From: Novosphingobium taihuense
GTDB taxonomy: Bacteria; Pseudomonadota; Alphaproteobacteria; Sphingomonadales; Sphingomonadaceae
DNA: 64,000 nucleotides
Assembly (NCBI RefSeq): GCF_007830315.1
Contig: NZ_VLKJ01000008.1
Coordinates: forward strand, 108,830-172,829
Direction: 5' to 3'
Shown here: positions 10,182 through 20,211 of the stretch, one piece after another
Layout: each line of letters starts with the position of its first letter
Numbering within the stretch: position 1 is the first letter of the stretch
The notes under the pieces: model-generated
What the model was told of the DNA's origin: nothing
The model's input: only the letters and a program-made list of their open reading frames with translations
Databases searched by the model: none
Translations under genes and position numbers: made by a program

Positions 10182-11387
10182 TCAAGCAATTCCGCCATTT
10201 TCGAGCAGGTAAACCGGAACATCCGTTCCTGCGGCTTTCGGTGGCGCTCCCGCCTCGCGCACGACCAGCGCATTGGCGCGCGAGAGCGGCGAAAGTGCGC
10301 CCGAATCCTGCAGCGCGTCGAGGCTGACGCTTGCTCCGTCCCACCGCGCCCGCAAGAACTCCATGCGGCTTCCCCCAGCAGACATTGGTGTTGCCAGCCG
10401 CGAGTGGATTGCGCGCGGCAGAGGATCGCGCGCGCCTAGCCCAGCGCGCAGCAGCGGCAACATGAACAGGAACGCGGTGACAAAGGCCGAGGCGGGATTG
10501 CCGGGCAGGCCGAGAATCATCTGCGACCCCCGTGTCGCCACCAGCAGGGGCTTTCCGGGCTTGATACCCACGCGCCAGAAATCGATCGATGCGCCCACCG
10601 CCTCAAGCGCCGGACGCACAAGATCGTGATCCCCGACCGACGCCCCGCCACTGGTGACGATCACATCAGCCTCGGCAGCGGTGTCGAATGCCCCGGCCAA
10701 GGCATCGAGATTGTCGGCTACCGGACCTGCGTGGCAGATGTCGACAGGCAGCCCCGCCGCCATCGCACAGAGCATCGGGCCGTTGCTCGCAGGCAATTGG
10801 TGCAGAGCGGGCAGGCACCCCGGCGCGACCAGTTCGTCGCCGCTGTCGATCACGGTCAGGCGCAGGCTGCGGCGAACCGGCAGGTGGGCATGACCCCCGG
10901 CGATGGCGAGCGCGATCTGCGCCGGGCCGATGCGCAGCCCCTTCTCGATCAGTACGGCCTGCTCGGCAAAGTCCATGCCTGCCGGGCGGACATGGCGAAT
11001 GGGCGGGGCGGGCGGCTCACCTGTGAGCCTGAGTATTTCGCCTTCGCGCTCGGTATCTTCCTGCAGCAGCACCATGTCTGCACCTTCCGGCACGACTGCG
11101 CCGGTGCTGATCCGCACGGCTTCGCCCGAGCCCACCACACCGCCAAACGGATGCCCCGCAGCACTCTCCCCGATCACGCGCCATGGCCCCGGAAGCTCGG
11201 CACTGCGCAAGGCATAGCCATCCATCGCCGAGACTGGCGCGGCAGGCTGTGTACGCCGCGCGATGATCGGGCTGGCGAGATAGTGGCCAAGGCATTCGAT
11301 GACGGCCCTGTGCTCCACCGCCAGCGATGGCGCGAGTGCAAGCAAGCGCGTCTGCGCTTCGGCGAGGGGGAGGGGCGGAGTCTTCAT
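10182..11387 (-). CDS. moeA: molybdopterin molybdenumtransferase MoeA
   Basis: A 401-residue enzyme of the last step of molybdenum cofactor synthesis, inserting molybdate into adenylylated molybdopterin. Visible signatures are SAMDGYALR near residue 62, the SGGASVGDHDLV loop in the MoaB/MogA-like domain, and KPGKPLL...GLPGNPASA. The C-terminal domain IV is present and the length is normal. The ATG at 11387 begins 10 bases after the moaC stop; a longer frame from 11411 would overlap moaC. It is probably co-transcribed with moaC and reads towards lexA. Confidence 0.93.
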   Translation of the reverse strand: MKTPPLPLAEAQTRLLALAPSLAVEHRAVIECLGHYLASPIIARRTQPAAPVSAMDGYALRSAELPGPWRVIGESAAGHPFGGVVGSGEAVRISTGAVVPEGADMVLLQEDTEREGEILRLTGEPPAPPIRHVRPAGMDFAEQAVLIEKGLRIGPAQIALAIAGGHAHLPVRRSLRLTVIDSGDELVAPGCLPALHQLPASNGPMLCAMAAGLPVDICHAGPVADNLDALAGAFDTAAEADVIVTSGGASVGDHDLVRPALEAVGASIDFWRVGIKPGKPLLVATRGSQMILGLPGNPASAFVTAFLFMLPLLRAGLGARDPLPRAIHSRLATPMSAGGSRMEFLRARWDGASVSLDALQDSGALSPLSRANALVVREAGAPPKAAGTDVPVYLLENGGIA

Positions 11388-11397
11388 GTGCTTGTGC

Positions 11398-11871
11398 TCA
11401 TTCGTCCGCACGCCAGGTGCCAGACTTGCCCCCGCGTTTCTCGATCAGCCTTACCGCTTCGATGACCATGCCCTTGTCGAGCGCCTTGGCCATGTCGTAG
11501 ATCGTCAGCAGGGCGAGGCTGACGGCGGTCAGCGCTTCCATTTCCACCCCGGTTCGCCCGGTAAGCGAGGCCGATGCAGTGCATTCGATGCCGCCCTCGA
11601 TCAGCGCGAAGTCTACGTTCACCGCATCGAGCGCGAGGGGATGGCACAGCGGTATGAGATCGCCGGTCTTCTTGGCCGCCATGATCCCGGCGATGCGGGC
11701 AGGGCCGAGCACGTCTCCTTTGGGCGCATTGCCGGTGCGGATCGCTTCGAGCGTGGCACCGCACATCCGGATGAAACCGCGGGCGATGGCGACGCGATGT
11801 GTATCGGCCTTGCCACCGACATCGACCATTCGCGCGGTACCGGCCGAATCGATATGCGTCAGGTCGTTCAT
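11398..11871 (-). CDS. moaC: cyclic pyranopterin monophosphate synthase MoaC
   Basis: A 157-residue enzyme that, with MoaA, converts GTP to cyclic pyranopterin monophosphate, the first step of molybdenum cofactor synthesis. The family signatures [10 protein letters not shown] near the start, [10 protein letters not shown] and [11 protein letters not shown] are present, as is the catalytic-region KKTGDLIP. Two start codons six bases apart are possible (11877 and 11871). The second is preferred because AGAGG lies six bases before it. The region upstream of it is intergenic, and the NYN gene beyond diverges. Confidence 0.95.
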   Translation of the reverse strand: MNDLTHIDSAGTARMVDVGGKADTHRVAIARGFIRMCGATLEAIRTGNAPKGDVLGPARIAGIMAAKKTGDLIPLCHPLALDAVNVDFALIEGGIECTASASLTGRTGVEMEALTAVSLALLTIYDMAKALDKGMVIEAVRLIEKRGGKSGTWRADE

Positions 11872-12107
11872 CTTCATCCTCTGAAATCTGAACAGGGGTT
11901 TACGGGGTTTACACTGTCCTGAGAGAAAACCGTAAGGCCCCTTTTCGGGTGCGGCAATGGCTTGGAAAAGCGCTGATTTCAAGGAGCAGGAGGCTAAGAC
12001 TGCTCATGCGCAGACCGTGGCACAAACAGGCGGTGTAGGACAGCGAAACGGTCCATTTTGGCTGTATGTTGGGAAATCGTTAGTCTTGGAGCGCGATAGT
12101 CCGGGTC

Positions 12108-12857
12108 ATGACTGCAAGCGACGCTCCACGCCGTATCGCACTACTTGTCGATGCGGAGAACATGTCTCCTGAATGCATGCGACAGGTCTTGCCCCAGGTG
12201 TTCAAGCTGGGTCGACCGGTGATCCAATACGCATTTGGTGATTTCAGCAATCCGGTTGCCAAGCCTTGGGTCGAGTTTCTCCGGCGCAATGTGATTGAGG
12301 CCAAGCAGGTCACCGCCGCGAAATCGGGCAAGAATGCCGCGGACGTCGCACTTGTCGTCGAGGCGATGCAGCTTGCCCTTCGAGGCAGGTGCGATGCCTT
12401 GTGCATCGTATCGAGCGACCGTGACTTTGTCGCGCTGACGACATTCCTGAAAGCCGAGGGGATTGATGCCTACGGCTTTGGAAAAGCCTCGACTGGCAGC
12501 AAGTATCGTCAATCATGCGCCAAGTTTTTCGAAGTGTCGTATCCGCCCAAAGCACAACCGACGAATCCCGAACTTTCGTCGAAGACGGAACTGCCTACGG
12601 CCGCATCCACAACCGCAAGGCAAACACTGAACCTGCCGGTCATCATGCAGGAGGTTGCACGGCTTGCCGACAAGAGCGGTTGGACGAGCTTGCAGGCCCT
12701 TGGCTGCGCGCTCGGAAAGCGCGGGATTCGCGCCATAGACAATGGCGCCAAAATCTGGGCTCAAGTGTTCAGCGGGCTCGAAGGCTTCGAGACGAGCAAG
12801 GACGAAAAGGGGCGACGTAGCGTCCGTATCGTGGCGCGCGACAGGGGCGCGGCCTGA
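12108..12857 (+). CDS. NYN-domain putative RNase with C-terminal OST-HTH/LOTUS domain
   Basis: A 249-residue protein. Residues 8-150 form a LabA/DUF88-type NYN (PIN-like) domain with acidic metal-binding positions visible in LLVDAENM, KNAADVALVVEAM and SSDRDFVAL. Residues 175-245 resemble an OST-HTH/LOTUS RNA-binding module. Family knowledge predicts a metal-dependent RNase acting on structured RNA. It is the only plus-strand gene in an otherwise minus-strand trp-moa-lexA block. Its base composition is visibly less GC-rich than its neighbours, which suggests insertion or transfer. It ends 6 bases from the convergent trpC stop. Confidence 0.85.
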   Translation: MTASDAPRRIALLVDAENMSPECMRQVLPQVFKLGRPVIQYAFGDFSNPVAKPWVEFLRRNVIEAKQVTAAKSGKNAADVALVVEAMQLALRGRCDALCIVSSDRDFVALTTFLKAEGIDAYGFGKASTGSKYRQSCAKFFEVSYPPKAQPTNPELSSKTELPTAASTTARQTLNLPVIMQEVARLADKSGWTSLQALGCALGKRGIRAIDNGAKIWAQVFSGLEGFETSKDEKGRRSVRIVARDRGAA

Positions 12858-12863
12858 CGTCCG

Positions 12864-13652
12864 TCAGCCGATGAGCAACGCCCGCGTCGCAGCCTCCACG
12901 TCCGCCTGGCGCATCAGCGCCTCACCCACAAGGAACGTGCGTGCACCGCAGTGCTCCAAACGGAGCAGGTCCGTGTGCGTATTGATCCCGCTTTCGGCGA
13001 CCAGCAGCGTGCCTTCGGGAGCCAGCGGGGCGAGGCGTTCCGTGGTGCCGAGATCGGTGACGAAGCGCTTCAGGTCGCGGTTGTTCACCCCGATAAGGCG
13101 TGACTTCAGGCGGCTTGCGCGCTCCATTTCCTCTTCGTTGTGGACTTCGACCAGCGCGTCCATGCCCTGTTCGCGGGCGGCGGCTTCGATCTCGGCCATC
13201 TGGCTGTCCGAAAGGCAGGCGGCGATGATCAGGATGGCATCGGCCCCGATGGCGCGCGCCTCGAGGCACTGCCACGGATCGACCATGAAGTCCTTGCGGA
13301 TCACCGGCAGGGTGCAGGCCGCGCGGGCTTCGATCAGAAAGTCCTCATGACCCTGAAAATAGGGCGCGTCGGTCAGCACCGAAAGGCATGCCGCGCCCCC
13401 GGCCTGATAGGCGCGAGCGTGGTCTGCGGGTGCGAAATCGGCACGGATCAGGCCCTTTGAGGGGCTAGCCTTCTTGATCTCGGCGATCAGGGCATAGCCG
13501 GTCTTCGCCTTGGCTCGCAGCGCCGCCTCGAACCCGCGCGGGGCGCTCTGCCCGGCGGCGCGCGCGGCGAGTTCGCTGATGGTCACAGCGGCCTTGCGGG
13601 CAGCGACTTCTATGCGCTTGGTGTCGCAGATCTCGGTGAGCTTGTCGGTCAT
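12864..13652 (-). CDS. trpC: indole-3-glycerol phosphate synthase
   Basis: A 262-residue TIM-barrel enzyme that closes the indole ring in tryptophan synthesis. The catalytic motif [39 protein letters not shown] and VAESGINTH are all present. It is monofunctional, with no fused TrpF or TrpG. It starts 77 bases after the trpD stop, the widest gap in the trp cluster, so an internal promoter cannot be ruled out. Confidence 0.96.
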   Translation of the reverse strand: MTDKLTEICDTKRIEVAARKAAVTISELAARAAGQSAPRGFEAALRAKAKTGYALIAEIKKASPSKGLIRADFAPADHARAYQAGGAACLSVLTDAPYFQGHEDFLIEARAACTLPVIRKDFMVDPWQCLEARAIGADAILIIAACLSDSQMAEIEAAAREQGMDALVEVHNEEEMERASRLKSRLIGVNNRDLKRFVTDLGTTERLAPLAPEGTLLVAESGINTHTDLLRLEHCGARTFLVGEALMRQADVEAATRALLIG

Positions 13653-13729
13653 GGCGGGGCGTGCCTTAGCGAGGTTGGACCTGTTGGGGCAAGTATGTCC
13701 TTTGACATGCCCGCATTGGCGCAGGAAGC

Positions 13730-14719
13730 CTACTTCAGCGCCGCGATCCAGCAGTTCAGCAAAGCATTGGCGAGGCCCTTGTCGAGCGCTTCGGCGGCTT
13801 CCTCAATGCCCTCGTGCCAGTCGCCCGCCTCGCCCGCGACGATCAGCGCAGCGGCGGCGTTGAACAGGACGGCATCGCGGTAGGGTCCTTCTGCGCCTTG
13901 CAGCAAGGCCCGCAGCGCTGCGGCATTGAAGGCCGCGTCACCGCCACGAATGGCGTCGACCGGGGCTTGTGGCAGACCGACATCGGCAGGAGAGATCCGG
14001 CGCATCAGGACTTCCCCCCCGCGCACTTCGGCCAGCTCGTTGCCGCCGGCAAGGCTCAGTTCGTCAAGTCCCTCGTCGCCCGAGATGACCATGCTGTGAT
14101 CGGTGCCAAGGCGGCGGATCGCTTCAGCGTAGATCGGAACATAGGCGGGGCGCGCGATGCCGACGAGCTGGCGGCGCACGCCAGCCGGATTGGCCAGCGG
14201 ACCCATCAGATTGAAAATCGTGCGGCGGCCCAAGGCCTTCCGGATCGGCATGATGCGCCCCATCGACGGGTGATGGCGCGCGGCAAAGAGGAAGCAGATG
14301 CCGAGATCGTTCAGCGTCTCTTCGGCAGTTTCCACCGCGCGGTCGAGGTTCAGCCCGAGCGCTTCCAGCGTATCGGCCGCGCCTGCCTTCGAACTCGCCG
14401 CGCGATTGCCGTGCTTTGCAACAGGGACGCCACAGGCGGCCACGACGAGGCTGACCGCGGTCGAGACGTTGAGTGTGTGGTGCCCGTCTCCGCCGGTGCC
14501 GCAGACGTCGATGGCGTTGTTAGGCGCGCTGACCGGGATCATGCGGGCACGCATCGCCCGCGCTGCGCCTGCGATCTCGCTCGCGGTCTCACCTCGCTCG
14601 GACAGCGCGACGAGGAACTGCCCGACGGCCTCGTCCGAGACGGTGCCGTCGAGGATTGCCGCGAATGCCGCTTCTGCTTCGGCTTCCTCCAGCGGATGGG
14701 TGACGTCAGGCAGGCTCAT
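13730..14719 (-). CDS. trpD: anthranilate phosphoribosyltransferase
   Basis: A 329-residue enzyme that joins anthranilate to phosphoribosyl pyrophosphate. The PRPP-binding signature [18 protein letters not shown], the [15 protein letters not shown] segment and the [11 protein letters not shown] segment are visible. The frame extends upstream to 14893, but the ATG at 14719 overlaps the trpG stop as ATGA and gives the family length, so it is the likely start. Confidence 0.96.
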   Translation of the reverse strand: MSLPDVTHPLEEAEAEAAFAAILDGTVSDEAVGQFLVALSERGETASEIAGAARAMRARMIPVSAPNNAIDVCGTGGDGHHTLNVSTAVSLVVAACGVPVAKHGNRAASSKAGAADTLEALGLNLDRAVETAEETLNDLGICFLFAARHHPSMGRIMPIRKALGRRTIFNLMGPLANPAGVRRQLVGIARPAYVPIYAEAIRRLGTDHSMVISGDEGLDELSLAGGNELAEVRGGEVLMRRISPADVGLPQAPVDAIRGGDAAFNAAALRALLQGAEGPYRDAVLFNAAAALIVAGEAGDWHEGIEEAAEALDKGLANALLNCWIAALK

Positions 14720-15303
14720 GCCGGAAGCGGATTGGTCTTGATGCCGCAGAGCTTGAGGAAGTTTGCGACCATCGCGTGCCCGTGCTCGGTGGCGATGCTT
14801 TCCGGGTGGAACTGCACGCCGTGGATCGGCAGCGAGGTGTGGCGGAAGCCCATGACGTGGGTGTCGTCCGACTGCGCGTTGACTGCGAGGCAATCGGGAA
14901 TGTCGGTGACGATCAGAGAGTGATAGCGCGTGGCGATGAACGGCGAGGGCAGACCCTCGAATACGCCGGTGCCATCATGCGTGACCGGCGAGGTCTTCCC
15001 ATGCATCAACCCACCGCGCACGACCTTGCCGCCGAAATACTGCCCGATCGACTGGTGGCCAAGGCACACGCCGAGCAACGGCACCTTCGCATCCGCCGCC
15101 GCGCCGACCAGATCGAGGCTCACCCCCGCTTCGTTAGGCGTGCAGGGACCGGGCGAAAGCAGAAACCCCTGCGCCCCGGTCCTGATCGCCTGTTCGGCGG
15201 TGAGCGCATCATTGCGCACGACTTCAACCTCGGCACCCATTTCCATCAGGTAGTGGACGAGGTTCCAGGTGAAGCTGTCGTAGTTGTCGATGACGAGGAT
15301 CAT
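14716..15303 (-). CDS. trpG: anthranilate synthase glutamine amidotransferase component
   Basis: A 195-residue class I glutamine amidotransferase supplying ammonia to TrpE. It begins [12 protein letters not shown], carries the nucleophile Cys in [12 protein letters not shown], and has the His-Glu pair in [11 protein letters not shown]. The start at 15303 overlaps the stop of the small upstream gene (ATGA), and its own stop overlaps trpD, so translation is coupled along the operon. In some bacteria the same subunit also serves PabA; this cannot be judged here. Confidence 0.96.
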   Translation of the reverse strand: MILVIDNYDSFTWNLVHYLMEMGAEVEVVRNDALTAEQAIRTGAQGFLLSPGPCTPNEAGVSLDLVGAAADAKVPLLGVCLGHQSIGQYFGGKVVRGGLMHGKTSPVTHDGTGVFEGLPSPFIATRYHSLIVTDIPDCLAVNAQSDDTHVMGFRHTSLPIHGVQFHPESIATEHGHAMVANFLKLCGIKTNPLPA

Positions 15304-15566
15304 TGGGCGCGCTTTTCGTAAGCCATGAAGCGGCATTCTGCGAAGGGAGGCTGGATGACATGCGAGCGCCAATCCTGCGGAAAGCCTTCCAACAATTCGA
15401 TTTGCGCGACGACGTCGTTCCAGTTCGGCATTTCTTCATGGAACCAGAGCGTTTGCCCAGAAGCCATTAGGATTTCACAGCAAATGAGGTCAGTGGTGAG
15501 TTCGTCACGCTTGTAGAAAACGACATGCTGTATGACTGCCATTTCGAGCGGCAAACCAGTACTCAC
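15300..15566 (-). CDS. uncharacterised 88-residue protein inside the trp operon
   Basis: A small soluble protein placed between trpE and trpG. Its GTG start at 15566 overlaps the trpE stop (GTGA), and its stop overlaps the trpG ATG (ATGA), so it is locked into the operon by two four-base overlaps. An alternative ATG lies at 15542. The sequence is rich in aromatic and acidic residues ([22 protein letters not shown]), with no signal peptide or membrane helix. Base composition is markedly lower in GC than trpE and trpG. I do not recognise the family. It could modulate anthranilate synthase assembly, or be a passenger gene unrelated to tryptophan. Confidence 0.75.
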   Translation of the reverse strand: MSTGLPLEMAVIQHVVFYKRDELTTDLICCEILMASGQTLWFHEEMPNWNDVVAQIELLEGFPQDWRSHVIQPPFAECRFMAYEKRAQ

Positions 15567-17101
15567 TGCCCATATCCCGGCTCACTCGCCACCCGCACCG
15601 CCTCGCGCGCCGCCGCAAAGAGCGCGCCTGACTTCAGTTCGCACTCGCGTTGTTCGTATTCGGGGTTGCTGTCTGCCACGATCCCCGCGCCTGCCTGTGC
15701 ATGGAGGACGCCGTCCTTGACCACGCCGGTGCGCAGGACGATGCAGCTGTCGACCGAGCCGTCGGGGGCGAAGTAGCCGACGCCACCGGCATAGGCTCCG
15801 CGCGTTTCGGGTTCGAGTTCGGCGATGATCTCGCAGGCGCGGACCTTAGGCGCGCCGCTGACAGTGCCTGCGGGGAAGCCTGCGAACAGGGCGTCGACGC
15901 TGTCGGCACGGTTAGTATCCAGTTGGCCGACCACGTTCGAGACGATGTGCATCACGTGGCTGTAGCGCTCGACGGTGTAGCTCTCGGTGACCTTGACCGT
16001 ACCCGCCTTGGCCACGCGGCCCACATCGTTGCGGCCGAGGTCGAGCAGCATCAGGTGTTCGGCGCGTTCCTTGGGATCGTCGAGCAGGCTGAGTTCGTTG
16101 GCGCGGTCTTCTTCCGGAGTCTTGCCGCGTGGTCGGGTGCCTGCAATCGGGCGGATCGTCACTTCGCCATCGCGGATGCGGACGAGGATCTCCGGGCTCG
16201 ATCCGGTCAGCGCGAAGCCTGGCATGTCGAGGAAATAGAGAAACGGCGAGGGGTTGATGCGGCGCAGAGCGCGGTAGAGCGCGATGGGCGGCAGCGGGAA
16301 GGGCGCGGTGAAGCGCTGGGCGAGCACGACCTGGAAGATGTCGCCCGCCTCGATGTAGTCCTTCGCGCGGCCAACCATGCGCGCATAGTTCAAGGCGGTC
16401 ATCACCGGCTGCGGCGTGACGTCCACGGTTTCGGCAAGGCGCTCCTCGGCAGGCACCGGATCGGCCAGCTTGCGCAAGGCGCTGTCGATGCGTTCGGCGG
16501 CAACCTCGATCAGGCGCTCAGGCTCCCCACCCTCGGCCCAGACCGGGGCGATGGCGAACAGTTCGTCGGAAAGGCGGTCGAACACCAGCACCACTGTCGG
16601 CCGAGTGAACAGCATGTCTGGCAGGACGAGGTCGCTCTGCGCTGCGCGCGGCAGCTTTTCGACAAGACCGATGGTCTCGTATCCGAAGTAGCCAACAAGG
16701 CATGCGAGTGCGGATGGCAGCTCGGCAGGCACTTCAATGCGACAGGCCTCGACCAGCGCGCGCAGTTCGGCGAGGGCATTGCCGGGAAGCGGGGCGAAGG
16801 CAGCGGCATCGTGCCGCCAGATGCGGTTGATCTCGGCCTTGTCCCCGGTTGCGCGGAACACGAGATCGGGATCGAGGCCGAGCAGGCTGTAGCGCCCGCG
16901 CACTTCGCCGCCCTGCACGGATTCGAGCAGGAAATCGCCGCGCCCTGATTCCATCAGCTTGAGCGCTGCGCCGACCGGGGTTTCGGTATCGACGATCAGC
17001 TTGCGCCAGATCAGCGCAGGGCGTCCGGCGGCAAGCTGCGCGAGCGCTGCCTGATGGTTTTCGGGCAGGTTGGTAGAAGGTACGGCTAGCACGGTGGTCA
17101 T
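15563..17101 (-). CDS. trpE: anthranilate synthase component I
   Basis: A 512-residue chorismate-utilising enzyme that forms anthranilate with ammonia from TrpG. The N-terminal domain contains the feedback-related LLES segment (DFLLESVQGG). The C-terminal chorismate-binding domain contains IAGTRPRGKTPEED, LGRNDVGRVAKAGTV and FPAGTVSGAPKVRACEII. It begins 4 bases after the ppiD stop, so it appears to be transcribed with ppiD. No leader peptide or attenuator is visible in front of it. Confidence 0.97.
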   Translation of the reverse strand: MTTVLAVPSTNLPENHQAALAQLAAGRPALIWRKLIVDTETPVGAALKLMESGRGDFLLESVQGGEVRGRYSLLGLDPDLVFRATGDKAEINRIWRHDAAAFAPLPGNALAELRALVEACRIEVPAELPSALACLVGYFGYETIGLVEKLPRAAQSDLVLPDMLFTRPTVVLVFDRLSDELFAIAPVWAEGGEPERLIEVAAERIDSALRKLADPVPAEERLAETVDVTPQPVMTALNYARMVGRAKDYIEAGDIFQVVLAQRFTAPFPLPPIALYRALRRINPSPFLYFLDMPGFALTGSSPEILVRIRDGEVTIRPIAGTRPRGKTPEEDRANELSLLDDPKERAEHLMLLDLGRNDVGRVAKAGTVKVTESYTVERYSHVMHIVSNVVGQLDTNRADSVDALFAGFPAGTVSGAPKVRACEIIAELEPETRGAYAGGVGYFAPDGSVDSCIVLRTGVVKDGVLHAQAGAGIVADSNPEYEQRECELKSGALFAAAREAVRVASEPGYGQ

Positions 17102-17105
17102 CGCT

Positions 17106-19046
17106 TTACTGCGCGTTGGCGCCGGTCAGCTGGTCGCGCACCGCCTTGATGCCGGCCTCGTTACGCTCGACGCCGACATCGTTGCGGATGGCAATGCGCA
17201 GCTGGTCGGCAAGTTCTCCGCCTGCATCCTGCGCGAACGAGGCTGTGGCCTGCTTGAAGATCGCGTCGTTGCGTTCGACCTTGCCGAGCACGATTTCCTT
17301 CAGCGAAACAACGTACCAGCCGCCATTGTTCGGGCCTTCGAGCGGCTTGTTGCTGCCCTTGGCCATCGCGAACATCAGTGCCAGCGGCGCAGGCACCTTG
17401 CCCTGCATCTGGGTCAGCGCCTGACGCGGCAGATCGACAGGCTGCGGCGCAGGCAGGGCAACGCCAGCCAGCTTCATCGCCTCGGCCAGCGGTGTGCCCT
17501 TGTTCAACGCAGCGAGGATCTTGTCAGTGGCAGCCTTGGCCTTGGCCGAACCCTGCTGCACCGCCCAGTCGCGGGCGACAGCACCCTTGATCAGGTCGAG
17601 CGGGGCAGGCGTTGCGGCCGTCAGCTGGCCGACGTCATAGATGGCGAACTTCTCGCCCGGCTTGATCTCGGCCAGTTGAGCCTCGCCCTCGCGCTCCATC
17701 GCGAACGCGGCCTGCACCAGCGGCGCGATATCGGCCGAGGCCTTCTCGCCCTGCTTGCCGAACACGCTGCCATCGGCGGTGAGGGCAGGTGTCGACGCGA
17801 TGGTGAGGTTCAGCGTCTTGGCAATGTCGGCAAGACCGGTGCCGTTGTCGATTTCCTGCTCGACCTGAGCGGCAAGGTCAGAAAGCGCGGCGCGGCGCTT
17901 TTCCAGCGTGATTGCGGCGACGATCTCGGGGCGGGCCTGATCGAGCGTCTTGCCCGGATTGCGCTTGATCGCGTCCACTTTGACCACGTGCCAGCCAAGG
18001 CCGGACTTGGCTGGTGCTGCCAGCGTGCCCGAGGCAGCAGCAAAGGCCGCGTCGGCAACCGCGCGCGAAGTCTGGTTGGTCAGTGTGTCGCGGGTCTGGT
18101 CGGCCAGCTTGCTGGCGACGAGGCCCTTCGTACGGGCGGCATTGTCGAGCGAGCCCGTGGCGCCGACTTCGCTGGCAAGCGCCTTGGCAGCGGCTTCGGT
18201 CGGTACGATGACCTGGGTCACCGAGCGCTGCTCCGAAGGCGCATAGATTGCGGTGTTGAGCTTGTAGCGCTGCGCGATCTCCGCCTCGGTCGGGGCCGGA
18301 ACCGTCTTCAGGCTGGCCTCGTCGACAATTGCATAGCGGATCGTGCGGCGCTCGGGCTGCATGTAGCGGCGCTTGTTGGCGTTGTAGTACGCAGTCAGCG
18401 TCGCGGCGTCGGGCGGCGATGCGGGCGCGAAGGCAAGCGAGGGCACCGAAACGATCGTGCCGATCCGCTTTTCGGTGAGAAGCGCGGCGTAGCGCTGCAC
18501 CGCTTCGTCAGCCATCTGTGCGCCAAACGCTGCAGGCAGCAGCAACTGGCGCGCGATCAGGCCCTGGCCGATGTCCTTGCGGACCTGCTTGTCGGTAAGT
18601 CCGCGCTGGGCGAGCAACTGTTCGTAGGCCGACTGGCTGAACTTGCCGTCAGGCCCCTGGAATGCAGGGATCTTGACGATCTCGCTGTCGATCAGCCGAT
18701 CGCCTGCCACCACGCCGTGCTTGCGCGCCCACTCGGCCATGGCGAGGCGATCGGTCAGGCCGGTAAGGACGGTTTCCATGCCGCCTGCGGCCAGAAAGTC
18801 CTTCATCGTCATGCCGGGTTGCTTCTGCCGCTCCTGCTCGAAGGCATTGGTCAGCGCCTTGCCCAGTTCGGACGTATCGACACGAGCCGAGCCGACCTTG
18901 GCTGCGCGGTCGCCACCGGCTACGCCGCCAAAGCCGCTACCGGTCACGTCGGCACTGGCAAAAGCAAGCGCGATCAGGCCAAGAAACACAAGTGCAACGG
19001 CAACGCCGATGCGGGACTTCAGGAACGAGCGGAAAAATCCGAGCAT
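17106..19046 (-). CDS. PpiD-type peptidyl-prolyl isomerase / periplasmic chaperone
   Basis: A 646-residue membrane-anchored folding factor. One N-terminal helix (about 12-33, VAVALVFLGLIALAFA) is followed by a SurA_N-like domain (about 45-200). A central parvulin-like region (about 260-370) includes SGLGWHVVKVD, and a second, more degenerate region follows. It assists folding of exported outer-membrane proteins at the Sec translocon. It heads a minus-strand cluster with trpE only 4 bases downstream. It lies divergent from tpiA, with 293 bases between the starts holding the promoters. The parvulin active-site residues are hard to judge by eye, so chaperone activity is more certain than isomerase activity. 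Confidence 0.88.
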   Translation of the reverse strand: MLGFFRSFLKSRIGVAVALVFLGLIALAFASADVTGSGFGGVAGGDRAAKVGSARVDTSELGKALTNAFEQERQKQPGMTMKDFLAAGGMETVLTGLTDRLAMAEWARKHGVVAGDRLIDSEIVKIPAFQGPDGKFSQSAYEQLLAQRGLTDKQVRKDIGQGLIARQLLLPAAFGAQMADEAVQRYAALLTEKRIGTIVSVPSLAFAPASPPDAATLTAYYNANKRRYMQPERRTIRYAIVDEASLKTVPAPTEAEIAQRYKLNTAIYAPSEQRSVTQVIVPTEAAAKALASEVGATGSLDNAARTKGLVASKLADQTRDTLTNQTSRAVADAAFAAASGTLAAPAKSGLGWHVVKVDAIKRNPGKTLDQARPEIVAAITLEKRRAALSDLAAQVEQEIDNGTGLADIAKTLNLTIASTPALTADGSVFGKQGEKASADIAPLVQAAFAMEREGEAQLAEIKPGEKFAIYDVGQLTAATPAPLDLIKGAVARDWAVQQGSAKAKAATDKILAALNKGTPLAEAMKLAGVALPAPQPVDLPRQALTQMQGKVPAPLALMFAMAKGSNKPLEGPNNGGWYVVSLKEIVLGKVERNDAIFKQATASFAQDAGGELADQLRIAIRNDVGVERNEAGIKAVRDQLTGANAQ

Positions 19047-19339
19047 TTGCGGGTGTTCGTCTCTTGTCTGGGCGCTGGGCGCCCGCTGGGTCGATTTTGC
19101 TGTGCCTTAGGAGCCAAACGCGTTTCCCGCAATGGTCGCGTCGCGCCGCACCGACGGAATGTGTGCGAACGCACCTCGGTGTTTCCCGGGTTATGCGATC
19201 AGGTGTTTTGCAGAATCGGCCCGGGTTTGATAGCGGCGGCTCGACTCATGTCTGGCACGGCTGACCGGTCGTGTCGTAAATATCGATTGCATCAGGCAAT
19301 TCCGGTGCATCAGGGAATACTCAGGGGAACTGGCCGAAC

Positions 19340-20110
19340 ATGCCGCATCGTCCTTACATCGTGGGCAACTGGAAGATGAACGGGAGCCGCGCCATGCTGG
19401 CCGAGGCGCGCGCGATCGACCGCGCTGCCGGACGCTATCCGGACGTGCAGGTTGCGCTCGCGCCGCCGTTCACCCTGATTGGTGCCCTGCGCGAAGCAGT
19501 GAGCGCGATGGGTGTTGGCGGACAGGATTGCCACGTTGCGGCAAAGGGCGCCCACACCGGTGATGTCTCCGCACCGATGCTGGTCGATACCGGCGCGGAT
19601 TTCGTGATCGTCGGCCATAGCGAACGCCGCAAGGACCATGGCGAAGGCGATGCCGTAGTCAAGGCCAAGGCCGAAGCGGCACTGGCCGCAGGCCTTGGCA
19701 TCATCGTCTGCGTCGGCGAAACGCTCGACGAACGCGATGCCGGGAAGGCAGAAGCGGTCGTGTCCGGGCAGGTCGATGGCTCGATGCCTGAAGGCGAAGC
19801 GGCAAACGAAGCCGTGGCTGCAGGCAAGGTCGCCGTGGCCTATGAACCGGTCTGGGCGATCGGCACCGGTCGCGTGGCCGAAGTGCCCGATGTCATCGCG
19901 ATGCACGCTGCCATCCGGGCCCGCTTGCTGGCGCTCTATGGCGATGCCGGTGCCAAGGTCCGCATTCTCTATGGTGGCTCGGTCAACGCTGGAAACGCTG
20001 CGGAACTGCTTGCGGCACCAGGCGTGAGCGGTGCTCTCGTCGGCGGCGCGAGCCTGACCGCTGAGGCCTTCCTGCCGATCGTGGCGGCAGCCGGTTCGGG
20101 CGAAGCCTGA
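19340..20110 (+). CDS. tpiA: triosephosphate isomerase
   Basis: A 256-residue glycolytic enzyme interconverting glyceraldehyde 3-phosphate and dihydroxyacetone phosphate. The catalytic set is visible: Lys in VGNWKMNG, His in IVGHSERRK, and Glu in AYEPVWAIGTG; the phosphate loop reads ILYGGSVN. Length and start are typical. secG follows 101 bases later on the same strand. Confidence 0.97.
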   Translation: MPHRPYIVGNWKMNGSRAMLAEARAIDRAAGRYPDVQVALAPPFTLIGALREAVSAMGVGGQDCHVAAKGAHTGDVSAPMLVDTGADFVIVGHSERRKDHGEGDAVVKAKAEAALAAGLGIIVCVGETLDERDAGKAEAVVSGQVDGSMPEGEAANEAVAAGKVAVAYEPVWAIGTGRVAEVPDVIAMHAAIRARLLALYGDAGAKVRILYGGSVNAGNAAELLAAPGVSGALVGGASLTAEAFLPIVAAAGSGEA

Positions 20111-20211
20111 CCGCTTCAGGTCGTCACTGCCATCCTGCGGGTTGCGCCAAGGCGCATGCGCGCCTACATGGCCGGAGTTCCTGCGCGGCTTCGCGCTGAA
20201 GGTAGAGATTC

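Noticed and set aside
11957..12172. 71-codon frame before the NYN gene
   Set aside because: Overlaps the NYN start, lacks a ribosome site and has no family resemblance.
17070..19379. 769-codon plus-strand open frame opposite ppiD
   Set aside because: Antisense shadow of a strongly coding GC-rich gene; no domain, signal or ribosome site.
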